DNA from: Pseudoalteromonas luteoviolacea DSM 6061
GTDB lineage: Bacteria; Pseudomonadota; Gammaproteobacteria; Enterobacterales; Alteromonadaceae
DNA: 64,000 nt
Assembly (NCBI RefSeq): GCF_001625655.1
Contig: NZ_AUYB01000103.1
Location: 186,001-250,000 of the forward strand
Direction: 5' to 3'
Part shown: positions 26,597-35,349 of the stretch, piece after piece
Position numbering within the stretch: the stretch's first letter is position 1
Layout of the letters: every line of letters starts with the position of its first letter
Notes under the pieces: model-generated
Databases searched by the model: none
What the model saw: only the letters and a program-made list of their open reading frames with translations
What the model was told of the DNA's origin: nothing
Translations under genes and position numbers: made by a program

Positions 26597-27055
26597 ATGT
26601 TTGTCGCCTTAAAATGGGATCATCAAATAGGTGCCCATTTTGTATCTTGGATTGTAGTGGAGTGCTCGGCAATTAGGGATAAATTTGGTTTACCTCAGGC
26701 ATTGCCACCACGTAGAGATGTTGCTTACTTTGTAAACCCATTGACTGCAGAAAGAGATGCAAAGGCATTTGCTGATCACAAAAATGGCGTAGCCAGTGTA
26801 TCTTGCGAGCAAGATTATTCACCATATTTATCTGATCATCATGGTTTTGTTCATTATCAATGGGACCATACGTACCTCGAGGAGCTGGTAAAACACGCGG
26901 TTCTGTATTGGGAAGATGGGCATCACATAGAAGCCCAGCCGGTGCGAAATGACGTAGCTTATTTTATATGCCCCGAAGACTCAGAGTCAGATAGCCGATT
27001 TTTTGCCCAGTATAAGCTTCTGATTGACGGTCAATATTTGCGCCATAGTGCGTAG
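26597..27055 (+). CDS. Orphan protein made of two copies of a WDH...DVAYF domain
   Basis: A 152-residue protein with a strong ribosome-binding site (AAAGGAG, 9 nt before ATG). It is an internal duplication: WDH at 7-9 and again at 89-91, and R-x-DVAYF at 39-45 and again at 117-123, each followed by an acidic stretch and a (K/A)xFA helix. There is no signal peptide or TM segment. Trp, His and Tyr are abundant. I do not recognise a family and assign no function. It converges on the NLP-like gene with a hairpin between. Confidence 0.7.
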   Translation: MFVALKWDHQIGAHFVSWIVVECSAIRDKFGLPQALPPRRDVAYFVNPLTAERDAKAFADHKNGVASVSCEQDYSPYLSDHHGFVHYQWDHTYLEELVKHAVLYWEDGHHIEAQPVRNDVAYFICPEDSESDSRFFAQYKLLIDGQYLRHSA

Positions 27056-27069
27056 TTTACTCGGTATTG

Positions 27070-27093
27070 TGGAGGGTCTAGACAGGCCCTCCA
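27070..27093. terminator. Hairpin between convergent genes
   Basis: A 7-bp stem TGGAGGG / CCCTCCA with a 10-nt loop lies between the duplicated-domain gene and the NLP-like gene. No long T-run on either side, so weak evidence for bidirectional termination. Confidence 0.4.
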
Positions 27094-27099
27094 ATTAGA

Positions 27100-27894
27100 C
27101 TACTGTGCGCTGGTCACATCATCGTTATTAAACGTAGGAAAGCTGGCGGGTTTAAATCTATTCAAATTATGTAAAAACCGGCTATCTTTGACTGGTAGTG
27201 TTGCAGAACCATAGTCATACTGATTTAGCTTGTCTCTGAGCACTTGATTACTCAAGCCGTCTCCATGCATTTCATACCAACTTATTATTTTAGGTGTTAC
27301 AAAGCGGTTGTAGCTGTTTTCAGCCACTTCATTTGTCTTGGCGAATCTTAGTGCGTGGGTAAGAATGCCGTCTTTATGATATACAATCTTTAAATGGCCG
27401 TTTTCAAAAGGAAGCTCATTGGCACTTTTAGTGAATAAATCACCATGTGCACTGTAGCTGCCATGGGTTACTATGCCATCTTTGGTCCAAACTGCTGCAT
27501 ATTCCCAATCGTGTCTATGACCACCACCAAAATAAGGAAATACTTGGTCCTTTTTAAAGTACAATGCGTAAAAATGCCCACAATATAACCCTGACTCTGT
27601 GTTTTTGCAGGCATAGCGATGCACGGTGTTAGAGGTATTTAAAAACTGATTGTCGCGGCAACTCCCCCCAAGTGAACCTGTGGTTTTTAGTCCTGAGTTT
27701 TGTATCCCTGTGCGACTAATACCGGCACTGGGTAAGCAACCATCGGTATCAAAATCAAACACAGGTTCAGTGCCATTAATGACATAGATCGGAGGCAGAG
27801 CTTCATCTAGCGCAGCGAAATCATTTGCTATTGCTGACGAACTTAATAGCGCAAAAGGCAAAGTCAATAGACATAATGCTTTAGTATTTCTCAT
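27100..27894 (-). CDS. NPP1/NLP-family necrosis-inducing-like secreted protein
   Basis: 264 residues with a signal peptide (cleavage near AIA-ND, about residue 24). The signature heptapeptide GHRHDWE of NLP (necrosis and ethylene-inducing peptide 1-like) proteins is intact at about 125-131; its His, Asp and Glu bind the divalent cation needed for membrane attack in plant-pathogen NLPs. Four Cys lie ahead of the motif. A later block SYSAHGDLFTKSANELPF and LTHALRFAK fit the family core (HG.y.t...., THalrFa). In plants these bind sphingolipid head groups and lyse cells; a marine target is unknown. Start chosen at 27894 (AAGGAAAATT upstream). Confidence 0.9.
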   Translation of the reverse strand: MRNTKALCLLTLPFALLSSSAIANDFAALDEALPPIYVINGTEPVFDFDTDGCLPSAGISRTGIQNSGLKTTGSLGGSCRDNQFLNTSNTVHRYACKNTESGLYCGHFYALYFKKDQVFPYFGGGHRHDWEYAAVWTKDGIVTHGSYSAHGDLFTKSANELPFENGHLKIVYHKDGILTHALRFAKTNEVAENSYNRFVTPKIISWYEMHGDGLSNQVLRDKLNQYDYGSATLPVKDSRFLHNLNRFKPASFPTFNNDDVTSAQ

Positions 27895-28035
27895 AATTTT
27901 CCTTGTTGTCAAAGGGGGTAGAGGCATATCAGCAAGTTTCTTATCAAGGTCTTGAAGTTATCCTGAATTTAGAAGTTGCCGAAATGACGTACAGTAGAGA
28001 GATACTATGACATATTTGTATTGTATTTGTTAAAT

Positions 28036-28212
28036 TTAAGTTTTTTGCTCTAGGTTGGATTGTACTTTATGTAAGAAATCTTGCTTTACGATTTCTAACG
28101 CTTGAAGTACTTCTTCAGGCGGTACATCGTTTTGCTCAAGTAACATTATTAAGTCTACCGCGAGTTTAACATGCTGCGGTGCGTTATCGAGTGGTGAGGT
28201 ATGGTCGTTCAT
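28036..28212 (-). CDS. ybaM: YbaM-family small protein (DUF2496)
   Basis: A 58-residue protein. The core [20 protein letters not shown] followed by [20 protein letters not shown] matches E. coli YbaM ([20 protein letters not shown]...). The start overlaps the stop of the ComFB-like gene as ATGA (4 nt), so it is translationally coupled to it. In E. coli ybaM adjoins priC; priC is also just upstream here, so the linkage is conserved. Function unknown; a small helical cytosolic protein. Confidence 0.88.
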   Translation of the reverse strand: MNDHTSPLDNAPQHVKLAVDLIMLLEQNDVPPEEVLQALEIVKQDFLHKVQSNLEQKT

Positions 28213-28481
28213 TTTGTAAATTGTTTCTTTTTAGCTATTTGTTTAATTGCAACCTCAATAGCAACATCAACACGCTCTTCCATTTGTTGTCGTTCGCTCT
28301 GCGGTAAATAAAACTCCATATCGACATCATAGCGAATGTAGCGAGCTGGAAGTTGATTTAAGATCGTACAGCAAAAGTCAGCCATTACATCTTCATCGTA
28401 TGTTTCGTGTAACTTTCGCTCTACAATTTTTTCGAGCATAACTTTCTCATAATAGTTATGCAAATCATCATGTAGTTTCAT
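28209..28481 (-). CDS. ComFB-like protein
   Basis: 90 residues. The ComFB signature is visible: [15 protein letters not shown] (N-Y-x-E-x-x-V helix), then [20 protein letters not shown] (D-x-x-A-x-x-LN-x-LPxrY). The CxxC-type zinc cysteines of Bacillus ComFB between the two blocks are absent; only the CC pair inside the second helix is present. ComFB-family proteins have been reported as cyclic-dinucleotide receptors in some bacteria and named after the Bacillus competence operon. It overlaps ybaM by 4 nt. A regulatory, nucleotide-binding role is inference. Confidence 0.8.
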   Translation of the reverse strand: MKLHDDLHNYYEKVMLEKIVERKLHETYDEDVMADFCCTILNQLPARYIRYDVDMEFYLPQSERQQMEERVDVAIEVAIKQIAKKKQFTK

Positions 28482-28597
28482 GGCGTTATCTCTAACAGTG
28501 GGTCTTTTAAGTTTACAACATAAAATCTAGGTGCGCGACTTACTCTATTTGTATAAATTAGCAGTGGGTTATGTACTGTGAGATGCAAAAGAGGGAA

Positions 28598-29500
28598 TTA
28601 ATGCACGAAGCCAGAATGAAGCAGAGCTTGAAACAATTGCTCATGGACGTCGACTAAACGCGTTAAGTTTCTTTGATAGCCGCCCCCTAGAGCACACATT
28701 AACGGAATACTATGATGATAACAATGTGACAAAATTAGCTCTTCACGACGTCGCACGCCCGCTAAGGTAATCGCAAAATTTCCCAGCTCATCCTGAGTAA
28801 AAATATCCGCACCTGCGTTGTAAAGAATAATGTCGGGACTGTGCAAACGCGTACATAGTGATAGTGCTTGCTCCAGAGTATCTAAATATGCAGGATCTTG
28901 CGTATTGGTTGGTAATGCAAAATCATAATCTGACAGCTCTTTTAACCGAGGAAAGTTTTGCTCACAATGTATTGAGCAAGTGATGATATCTGCGCGTGAC
29001 TTTAAAATCGCAGCAGTACCATCTCCTTGGTGAACATCGCAATCCAGAATCAATACGGTTTCGGCTTTACCTTTTGCAATTAAATCACATCCGGCTACTG
29101 CTAAGTCGTTAAAGATACAAAAACCGGAGGCTTTATCGGCATAGGCGTGATGGTAGCCACCAGATAAATTAGCCGCAAAACCTTTCTCTAAAGCAGTATG
29201 TGCCGCCTGTATGCTAGCACCAACAGAGAGTAAAGTTCGCTCGACTAGTTCGGGCGACCATGGAAAGCCCATACGCTTTATATCAGGAGGGCTCATTGTA
29301 CCTTTGCAAAAAGCCTCGATGTAAGTGTTATCGTGGCAAAGCTTAAGCTGTTCATTAGACGCTTTATTATTTGCCAAAAAAATATGCTTATTTAAGCTGG
29401 ATTGATCAAGGCGATCCTTCAGTTTGGCGTATTTTAGAATAGGAAAGCGATGGCGCGGTGGAAGTGCAAGATCACTATAAATTGGATTGTAAAACAACAT
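28598..29500 (-). CDS. Histone deacetylase-like (AcuC/arginase fold) protein
   Basis: 300 residues from the ATG at 29500, one nt after the priC stop. HDAC-family marks: LSGGYHHAY (active-site His pair), LDCDVHQGDGTA (metal-binding Asp and His), NAGADIF (third metal Asp), LGGGY with the Tyr that stabilises the transition state. Bacterial members remove acetyl groups from proteins, acetylpolyamines or small amides. It is the last gene of dinG-yfcA-priC-HDAC. A longer in-frame version would start inside priC and is rejected. Confidence 0.9.
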   Translation of the reverse strand: MLFYNPIYSDLALPPRHRFPILKYAKLKDRLDQSSLNKHIFLANNKASNEQLKLCHDNTYIEAFCKGTMSPPDIKRMGFPWSPELVERTLLSVGASIQAAHTALEKGFAANLSGGYHHAYADKASGFCIFNDLAVAGCDLIAKGKAETVLILDCDVHQGDGTAAILKSRADIITCSIHCEQNFPRLKELSDYDFALPTNTQDPAYLDTLEQALSLCTRLHSPDIILYNAGADIFTQDELGNFAITLAGVRRREELILSHCYHHSIPLMCALGGGYQRNLTRLVDVHEQLFQALLHSGFVH

Positions 29501-29501
29501 A

Positions 29502-30101
29502 CTAACGGTTACCTTGTTTTTCCAATTGTTGGATCTTTTCCTCTGTTGCTGAAATGGCTTTTCTACAGCGTCCAAGTCGAGTATGCAAAGCGAGTATTTC
29601 AGCATTTAGCTGAGCATTTTTCTCTGCATTTGCACCTTCTAACTGGGCTTTTCGAATGCTGATCATCTCTAATAAGCGTCTCTCGAATTCATGATTTTGA
29701 GACAACTCTTGGTAAAGCTCATGGGATGATTGCATTATTCGCTGAACAGCTTTGCGATAAACCTTTGCTTTTTTGGGCTTATTTAGTTTGTTTTCTTTCG
29801 CCCAGACTGGAGTAGACTTCAGTACTTTTATGATTGCTTGCATTTGCTCACCAACCTGTTCAACAGCAAATTGATAGGCATGGCGGTTTTGCTCAGGTGG
29901 TAGCTTCTTTAACGCAATTTGTATCTCATCAACATAATCTGTGAGCAGTAAGCTTTTGGTGTGGAATAGGTGACTATCAAACAAGCTAGGCTGGTTTTGA
30001 ATGTACCGGTTTTTGTCAAACCACTTAGCATTGTCAAACTGCTGCGCCTGTGTCGCTAGCTGCTCGAGCTTGCTCTGAAGTTTAACAAAGGCCTGATTCA
30101 T
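29502..30101 (-). CDS. priC: Primosomal replication protein PriC (N'')
   Basis: 199 residues, all helical, no signal. Blocks shared with E. coli PriC: FDSHLFHTKS, HEFERRLLEMISIRKAQL, and the C-terminal LHTRLGRCRKAISATEEKI coiled coil. PriC helps reload DnaB at stalled forks, partnering SSB and Rep/PriA. The start overlaps the yfcA stop by 4 nt (ATGA), so it is translationally coupled; it is cotranscribed with dinG, which fits a fork-repair theme. It is longer than the E. coli protein by about 25 residues, mostly in the middle. Confidence 0.92.
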   Translation of the reverse strand: MNQAFVKLQSKLEQLATQAQQFDNAKWFDKNRYIQNQPSLFDSHLFHTKSLLLTDYVDEIQIALKKLPPEQNRHAYQFAVEQVGEQMQAIIKVLKSTPVWAKENKLNKPKKAKVYRKAVQRIMQSSHELYQELSQNHEFERRLLEMISIRKAQLEGANAEKNAQLNAEILALHTRLGRCRKAISATEEKIQQLEKQGNR

Positions 30102-30877
30102 GCTACATATGCCTCAAAAATAAGTTTGCCCGCCAATAAGATCACCACAGTGTTGAAAATGGGTTTAATGAGTTTACTACCAAACTTTATCGCCGAATGT
30201 GCCCCGATCCAAGCTCCTAACATCAAAAAAGCGCCCATGGTCACACCTAGTAAAAAGTTTACATGTCCCAATGCAACAAAAGTGATCAGCGAAATAAAAT
30301 TTGAAATAAAGTTCATGGAACGTGCTAAACCGCAATTCAGTAGCAGACTCATTTTATAAAGTAAGCTGTTAGATGCTGTCCAAAAGGTGCCAGTCCCAGG
30401 TCCGGCTAATCCATCAAAAAAGCCTAATGATAGGCCTTGTAACCATTGCTTTATTTTTAACGTTTTATTTTTTGTGGGTAATGAATGTTGTTCTGTAGAA
30501 CTTAAACTTCCAAATAAGCTGTACAGAGCAACCATAATAATGATGATTGGAAGCAACTTATTTAAAAACTCAATACTTAGTTTATCTACCAGCAAGGTAC
30601 CTAACACAGCTCCGATGGCAGTGGCTAAGGTAGACGCTGCCCAAAATCGTGGGTTAAACAATTGTTTTTTGTAGTAGGTAAAACTTGCCGTAAGTGAACC
30701 GAAGCTTGCCGCTAGTTTATTGGTTCCTAATGTCACATGTGGTGGAAGTCCCGCAGTTAATAGCGCGGGTACAGTTAGCATACCGCCGCCACCTGCGACA
30801 GCGTCGATAAACCCTGCAGCCAAGGCGACCGCACATAAAAGTGCCCAAGTGAGAGGATCAAAAGCGAGTTCAAACAT
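30098..30877 (-). CDS. yfcA: TSUP-family membrane permease (YfcA type)
   Basis: 259 residues with about eight TM helices. The N-terminal block AAGFIDAVAGGGGMLTVPALL and the second-half GFFDGLAGPGTGTFW are the paired signature of the TauE/SafE/YfcA group, thought to carry sulfite or organosulfur anions. The start lies 3 nt after the dinG stop and the stop overlaps priC. The substrate is not shown by context, since its neighbours are replication genes. Confidence 0.9.
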   Translation of the reverse strand: MFELAFDPLTWALLCAVALAAGFIDAVAGGGGMLTVPALLTAGLPPHVTLGTNKLAASFGSLTASFTYYKKQLFNPRFWAASTLATAIGAVLGTLLVDKLSIEFLNKLLPIIIIMVALYSLFGSLSSTEQHSLPTKNKTLKIKQWLQGLSLGFFDGLAGPGTGTFWTASNSLLYKMSLLLNCGLARSMNFISNFISLITFVALGHVNFLLGVTMGAFLMLGAWIGAHSAIKFGSKLIKPIFNTVVILLAGKLIFEAYVA

Positions 30878-30880
30878 TAA

Positions 30881-32950
30881 TTAATCTATTTGCCTTGCAA
30901 AGGGTGGCAGCGTGTCAAGCATGGCTTTACCGTAACGTTTTGTTATCAGGCGCCTATCAAGTATCGTGATGCGACCAGAATCTGTTTCTTTGCGCAGCAG
31001 TCTACCACAGCTTTGTACTAATTTCTTTGCAGCATCTGGAACAGTGATAGATAAAAATGGATTTCCACCTTTAGATTGAATAAATTCAGCTTGAGCTTCT
31101 TCGACTGGCGAAGTTGGGACTGCAAATGGAATTTTCGTAATCACCAAGTTTTCAAGATATTTTCCAGGCAGGTCAAGCCCTTCCGATAAGCTTTGGGTTC
31201 CAAATAAAATACTTCCAGCTCCTAAATCCACTGCAGCTTTGTGACGACTAAGCAGTGCTTCACGCGACATTTCACCTTGCACTAAGATGTTTAGTTTCTT
31301 TTTTCGCAATGCGCTTACTACATGGCCCATCTGCCAATAAGAAGCAAATAATACTAAATTGGCTTTTCGCTTGTCTAAGTATGTGGGTAATGCTTCTGCG
31401 AGGTAATCACTGAAGGTTTTGTCAGTGGGCTCTACTTTAGTTTTTGGTATGTGTAAGGTTGCTTGAGTTTCATAGGCAAAAGGGGAGTCTGCTTTGATGA
31501 ACTTTACACCAGGTTCATTTGCCAAGCCACTTTCTTTTGAAAAGTGATCAAAGCTACCTAATGCAGTTAGCGTTGCAGAGCAAAGCACTGCACCTGCACA
31601 CTCACGCCATAGTTTGTCTTTCAGGTAAAAACCTACTTCGATTGGACAATCGCATAGTAAATGGTCATGATGATGTTTATATTCCATACGCTTGATCCAA
31701 CGAGCGTGCGGGGTACTTTCTCCTTTAGCCGCATAGCTGAACCATAATTTGTTAAGTTGCTCGAGGCGATTTATGTATTGACCACTTTCTACTAGCAAAG
31801 GATCTGCTAAAAAGGCTTGCACGTCACCATCAGACACGTCTGTTGTGAGCGCATCATGCATTTTATTGAGTGCTCTTAATGTATCTAAGGTAGCGTCTGC
31901 AATATCTTTCGCTTGGGTTGTAAGCGACTCAGGTACTTCACCGTGCACAAAGCGATAGGTGTCGTCATCGTTATAATTAAAATCGGCCTGATCTAAACTG
32001 TCGCGTACAGACTTGAGCAGTTTACTCACATCATTGGCGGCGTCATTGAGTTTAAAGTTTTGTCCAATGGCTTTTTGAGAAACAATAGTCCCAGCCATTC
32101 TACCACTGAACTTAAGTAACTTTTCGAGCCACTCTATGGTGCCTTTTATTGTTGCTGCCGCTGAGGAAAAGTCCCGCGTAATATGAGGTAAGTGATGGGC
32201 CTCATCAATAACATAGTATGTTTCTTCTGGTTCAGGAAGAATTGTGCCTCCACCTAGCTCTAAATCGGCAAGTAATAGTGCATGGTTAATGACCAGCACA
32301 TCCATCTGTTGGATTTTTTGTCGCGCTAAATGAAACGGGCATAGGTGGTGAGACTTCATTTGCCTTTGGCAAGCGTGTTTATCACATGCAATTAGATTCC
32401 ATACTTTGTCAGGAATAGTGTCTTCCCAGCTGTCTCTGTCTCCAGCCCAGTGTTTATTTTGGTACGCGTTTGCAAGTTCTCTTAGACACTTTTGCTCCAT
32501 ATCTGTCAGTGGTGATGACGTGGTTGGTACCAATGATAGCTGAGTGTCATCCTGATTAACTGCGGCCATGAGCTTTTGCACACAGATATATCGTTGTCGT
32601 CCTTTTACCAAATCAAATTTAAAATCGATGCCACTGTGTTCTTTGAAAAAAGGAAGCTCTTTTTCAATAAGTTGCTCTTGCAGGGCGACAGTTGCAGTGG
32701 AGATAACCAATTTTTTCTTTTTGGCGAGGGCAAGTGGTAGTGCGCCAAGACAGTATGCCAGTGACTTGCCCGTACCGGTACCCGCCTCAATGACGCAGAT
32801 GCGCTGTGACTTGTGGTATTCACCAGCGAGCGTTTTGGCGATTTCTGCGACAAGATAATTTTGGCTACTGCGAGGACGGTAATCCTCCAATTGCTCGGCG
32901 ATATTTTGATGAGCATGACGTACGGTTTTTTTCATTGAATCTGACAACAT
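30881..32950 (-). CDS. dinG: ATP-dependent DNA helicase DinG
   Basis: 689 residues, XPD-like superfamily 2 helicase. Walker A is EAGTGTGKSLAY, the DEAH box is VIDEAHHLP. Four cysteines of the 4Fe-4S cluster lie in the arch region around CDKHACQRQMKSHHLC with one upstream in QRYICVQK. C-terminal motifs include GTQSLSEGLDLPG and QSCGRLLRKETDSG. DinG unwinds DNA with 5'-to-3' polarity and removes R-loops. First gene of a four-gene operon and divergent from polB; both are SOS genes in E. coli. Confidence 0.95.
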   Translation of the reverse strand: MLSDSMKKTVRHAHQNIAEQLEDYRPRSSQNYLVAEIAKTLAGEYHKSQRICVIEAGTGTGKSLAYCLGALPLALAKKKKLVISTATVALQEQLIEKELPFFKEHSGIDFKFDLVKGRQRYICVQKLMAAVNQDDTQLSLVPTTSSPLTDMEQKCLRELANAYQNKHWAGDRDSWEDTIPDKVWNLIACDKHACQRQMKSHHLCPFHLARQKIQQMDVLVINHALLLADLELGGGTILPEPEETYYVIDEAHHLPHITRDFSSAAATIKGTIEWLEKLLKFSGRMAGTIVSQKAIGQNFKLNDAANDVSKLLKSVRDSLDQADFNYNDDDTYRFVHGEVPESLTTQAKDIADATLDTLRALNKMHDALTTDVSDGDVQAFLADPLLVESGQYINRLEQLNKLWFSYAAKGESTPHARWIKRMEYKHHHDHLLCDCPIEVGFYLKDKLWRECAGAVLCSATLTALGSFDHFSKESGLANEPGVKFIKADSPFAYETQATLHIPKTKVEPTDKTFSDYLAEALPTYLDKRKANLVLFASYWQMGHVVSALRKKKLNILVQGEMSREALLSRHKAAVDLGAGSILFGTQSLSEGLDLPGKYLENLVITKIPFAVPTSPVEEAQAEFIQSKGGNPFLSITVPDAAKKLVQSCGRLLRKETDSGRITILDRRLITKRYGKAMLDTLPPFARQID

Positions 32951-32973
32951 GTGGATCGCCTAAGCAAAAAAGT

Positions 32974-35349
32974 ATGGATATAATTACAGGGGTGTATTTT
33001 AGGCGGGGTTCACACTTGGCACAAGCAGTATATCAGGGCTTTATTTTGTCACGGCAGCAGGTATCCCATCGAGGGAAGTTGCGTTTATGCTATTGGATAA
33101 AAACTGAGCATGGCGTCATTAAGGCGTTTGTAGAGCAAGAACGCTGTGTTTTTTTTATAAAAACTGCGGATACAAACAAGGCGATAGAGATACTTGATAA
33201 GCTCGAATGTGATTATCAATTGGCGGTATTGTCACTCAAACACTTTGATCAATCTCCAGTGACGGGTGTGTACTTTTCACAGTTAAGTGGCTTTTATCGC
33301 GCTAAAGAAGCGCTTGATAGTAGGCTTTCTATTTATGAAGAAGATATTCGCCACGCGGATCGCTATCTCATGGAGCGATATATTAAGGGTGGAGTATGGG
33401 TAACAGGTATATCCTCTCAAAAGGCAGGTTACCTTGAACTAAACGAGGCAAAGCTCAAAGCTTGCGACGATTTCACTCCACATTTTAAGCGATTGTCTTT
33501 TGATATTGAATGTAGTGGCGACGGGGTCTTGTTTTCCGTGGGACTAGTTAGCGACAGCGAGCGGATTGTCATTATGATTGGCTCAGAGCAAGTCAGTGAT
33601 CTCGACATCATTTGGGTTGAAGACGAAATCTCCCTGTTGAATACGCTTTGTAAAGAAATAAGTAGGCTTAACCCAGATGTATTAATCGGTTGGAATGTTA
33701 TCGAGTTTGATTGCGCAGTACTGCATGAGCGTGCCGAGGCACTTGGCGTCCAATTAAGTATTGGTCGTGATGGTGAAGCAATGCAAGTCTCCAAAGGTCA
33801 CTTTACTCGAGTGTTGATACCTGGGAGAGTGGTTGTTGATGGGATAGACACCATGAAAAACGCAACGTACCACTTTGAAACATTTAAATTGAGTTTTATC
33901 GCGCAAGAAGTACTTGGGCAGACAAAGTTACTTTCTCAAGACAATCGATTGGAAGAGATTGTTCGCCAGTTTCATGAAGACAAATTAGCGTTAGCCAAGT
34001 ACAACTTGCAAGACTGTGTACTCGTTTGGGATATCTTTAGTAAGTTATCTTTAATGGAGTTTGCAACCGCGAGGACCAAACTTACAGGGTTGGAACTTGA
34101 ACGTATGGGAGGTTCAGTTGCAGCGTTCACCAATTTATACTTACCTTTATTGCACCGCAGTGGCTATATTGCCCCGAACTTGGGTGAGCACGGATTAAAC
34201 TTTGATAGCCCTGGGGGCTATGTTATGGATTCTAAACCAGGGTTATACAAAAATGTATTGGTGCTGGACTTTAAAAGTCTGTACCCCTCTATCATCCGCT
34301 CTTTTTGTATTGATCCTATGGGGTTAATAGAAGGGGGGCAAATGCCCGACAATGCCATTGTTGGGTTTAATAAAGGCCGTTTTTCAAGGACGCTACACCA
34401 CTTACCTAAGTTGGTCGCGCAGCTTGCTCAGGCAAGGCATCAGGCAAAACAGAATGGTGAGCAAATGCTGCAGCAAGCCATTAAGATTATAATGAATAGC
34501 CTATATGGTGTATTGGGCTCGAAGGGATGCCGTTTTTATGACCCGCGACTTTCTAGCTCTATAACCATGCGCGGTCATGAAATCATGCAAACCACACGTC
34601 GCTGGATCGAAGAAATGGGTTTCGAAGTAATTTACGGAGATACTGACTCTACTTTTGTGAGGGTGGCTGACGAATACTCAGCAGCACAATGTAAGCAGCT
34701 GGGTATCACCTTAATGACAGAAATCAATCAGCGTTGGACGCAATTGCTCAGCGAACAGTATCAACTAGAGAGTCACTTAGAAATAGAGTTTGAGACACAT
34801 TACAGTCCTTTTTTTATGCCAACGATTCGGGGTCAAGAAACAGGCTCCAAAAAGCGATATGTGGGGCAGGTAGTAGATAAAGAGGGATCGCCGGCACTGA
34901 TATTTAAAGGTATGGAAACAGTGCGAAGCGACTGGACCCAGGTTGCAAAGGAATATCAACAAGCGGTTATTCGCGCATTGTTTGATGATTTGGATGTTGT
35001 CGAAGTGACTGAGAGTTTTATTAACCAAATCATTTCGGGTCAGGTAGACAACAAGCTTATATATAAGAAGCGCCTTGGCAAACCTTTGGAGTCTTACGTT
35101 AAGAATATTCCACCACACGTCAGAGCGGCAAAAGATGCGACGCAAAACGGCAATGTATCGGGCCTTGGTAAAGGCAGCCAAATTGCATACGTCATGAGTC
35201 ATTCGGGTCCAAAGTTGTATACAGGTGCGATAGAGCAGCTCGATTACACTCACTATATTGAAAAACAAATCCTGCCCATATATAGAATGCTACCGAACAT
35301 TGACGAAAATGCCATCAACTTAGCTGGGCAACGCTCATTAGACTTGTAA
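32974..35349 (+). CDS. polB: DNA polymerase II (family B)
   Basis: 791 residues from this ATG. Exonuclease motifs: FDIECSGDG (Exo I), IGWNVIEFDCAVL (Exo II), YNLQDCVLVWD (Exo III). Polymerase motifs: DFKSLYPSIIRSF (motif A), IIMNSLYGVLGSKG (motif B), YGDTDSTFVRV (motif C). It does repair and translesion synthesis. The start is uncertain: the ATG at 32974 gives about 17 extra N-terminal residues compared with E. coli PolB, while a TTG at 33016 (GGGG 8 nt upstream) would align better. Both begin before the conserved GFILSR strand. Confidence 0.93.
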   Translation: MDIITGVYFRRGSHLAQAVYQGFILSRQQVSHRGKLRLCYWIKTEHGVIKAFVEQERCVFFIKTADTNKAIEILDKLECDYQLAVLSLKHFDQSPVTGVYFSQLSGFYRAKEALDSRLSIYEEDIRHADRYLMERYIKGGVWVTGISSQKAGYLELNEAKLKACDDFTPHFKRLSFDIECSGDGVLFSVGLVSDSERIVIMIGSEQVSDLDIIWVEDEISLLNTLCKEISRLNPDVLIGWNVIEFDCAVLHERAEALGVQLSIGRDGEAMQVSKGHFTRVLIPGRVVVDGIDTMKNATYHFETFKLSFIAQEVLGQTKLLSQDNRLEEIVRQFHEDKLALAKYNLQDCVLVWDIFSKLSLMEFATARTKLTGLELERMGGSVAAFTNLYLPLLHRSGYIAPNLGEHGLNFDSPGGYVMDSKPGLYKNVLVLDFKSLYPSIIRSFCIDPMGLIEGGQMPDNAIVGFNKGRFSRTLHHLPKLVAQLAQARHQAKQNGEQMLQQAIKIIMNSLYGVLGSKGCRFYDPRLSSSITMRGHEIMQTTRRWIEEMGFEVIYGDTDSTFVRVADEYSAAQCKQLGITLMTEINQRWTQLLSEQYQLESHLEIEFETHYSPFFMPTIRGQETGSKKRYVGQVVDKEGSPALIFKGMETVRSDWTQVAKEYQQAVIRALFDDLDVVEVTESFINQIISGQVDNKLIYKKRLGKPLESYVKNIPPHVRAAKDATQNGNVSGLGKGSQIAYVMSHSGPKLYTGAIEQLDYTHYIEKQILPIYRMLPNIDENAINLAGQRSLDL

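Noticed and set aside
29501..29605. N-terminal extension of the HDAC-like gene
   Set aside because: It is out of frame with, and inside, priC; the ATG at 29500 follows the priC stop by one nt and gives the normal family length.
32806..32973. N-terminal extension of polB back to 32806
   Set aside because: It would overlap dinG on the other strand; the added residues do not match polymerase II.
34777..35268. Minus-strand 163-codon frame inside polB
   Set aside because: Antisense of conserved polymerase motifs; no start signal and no family resemblance.
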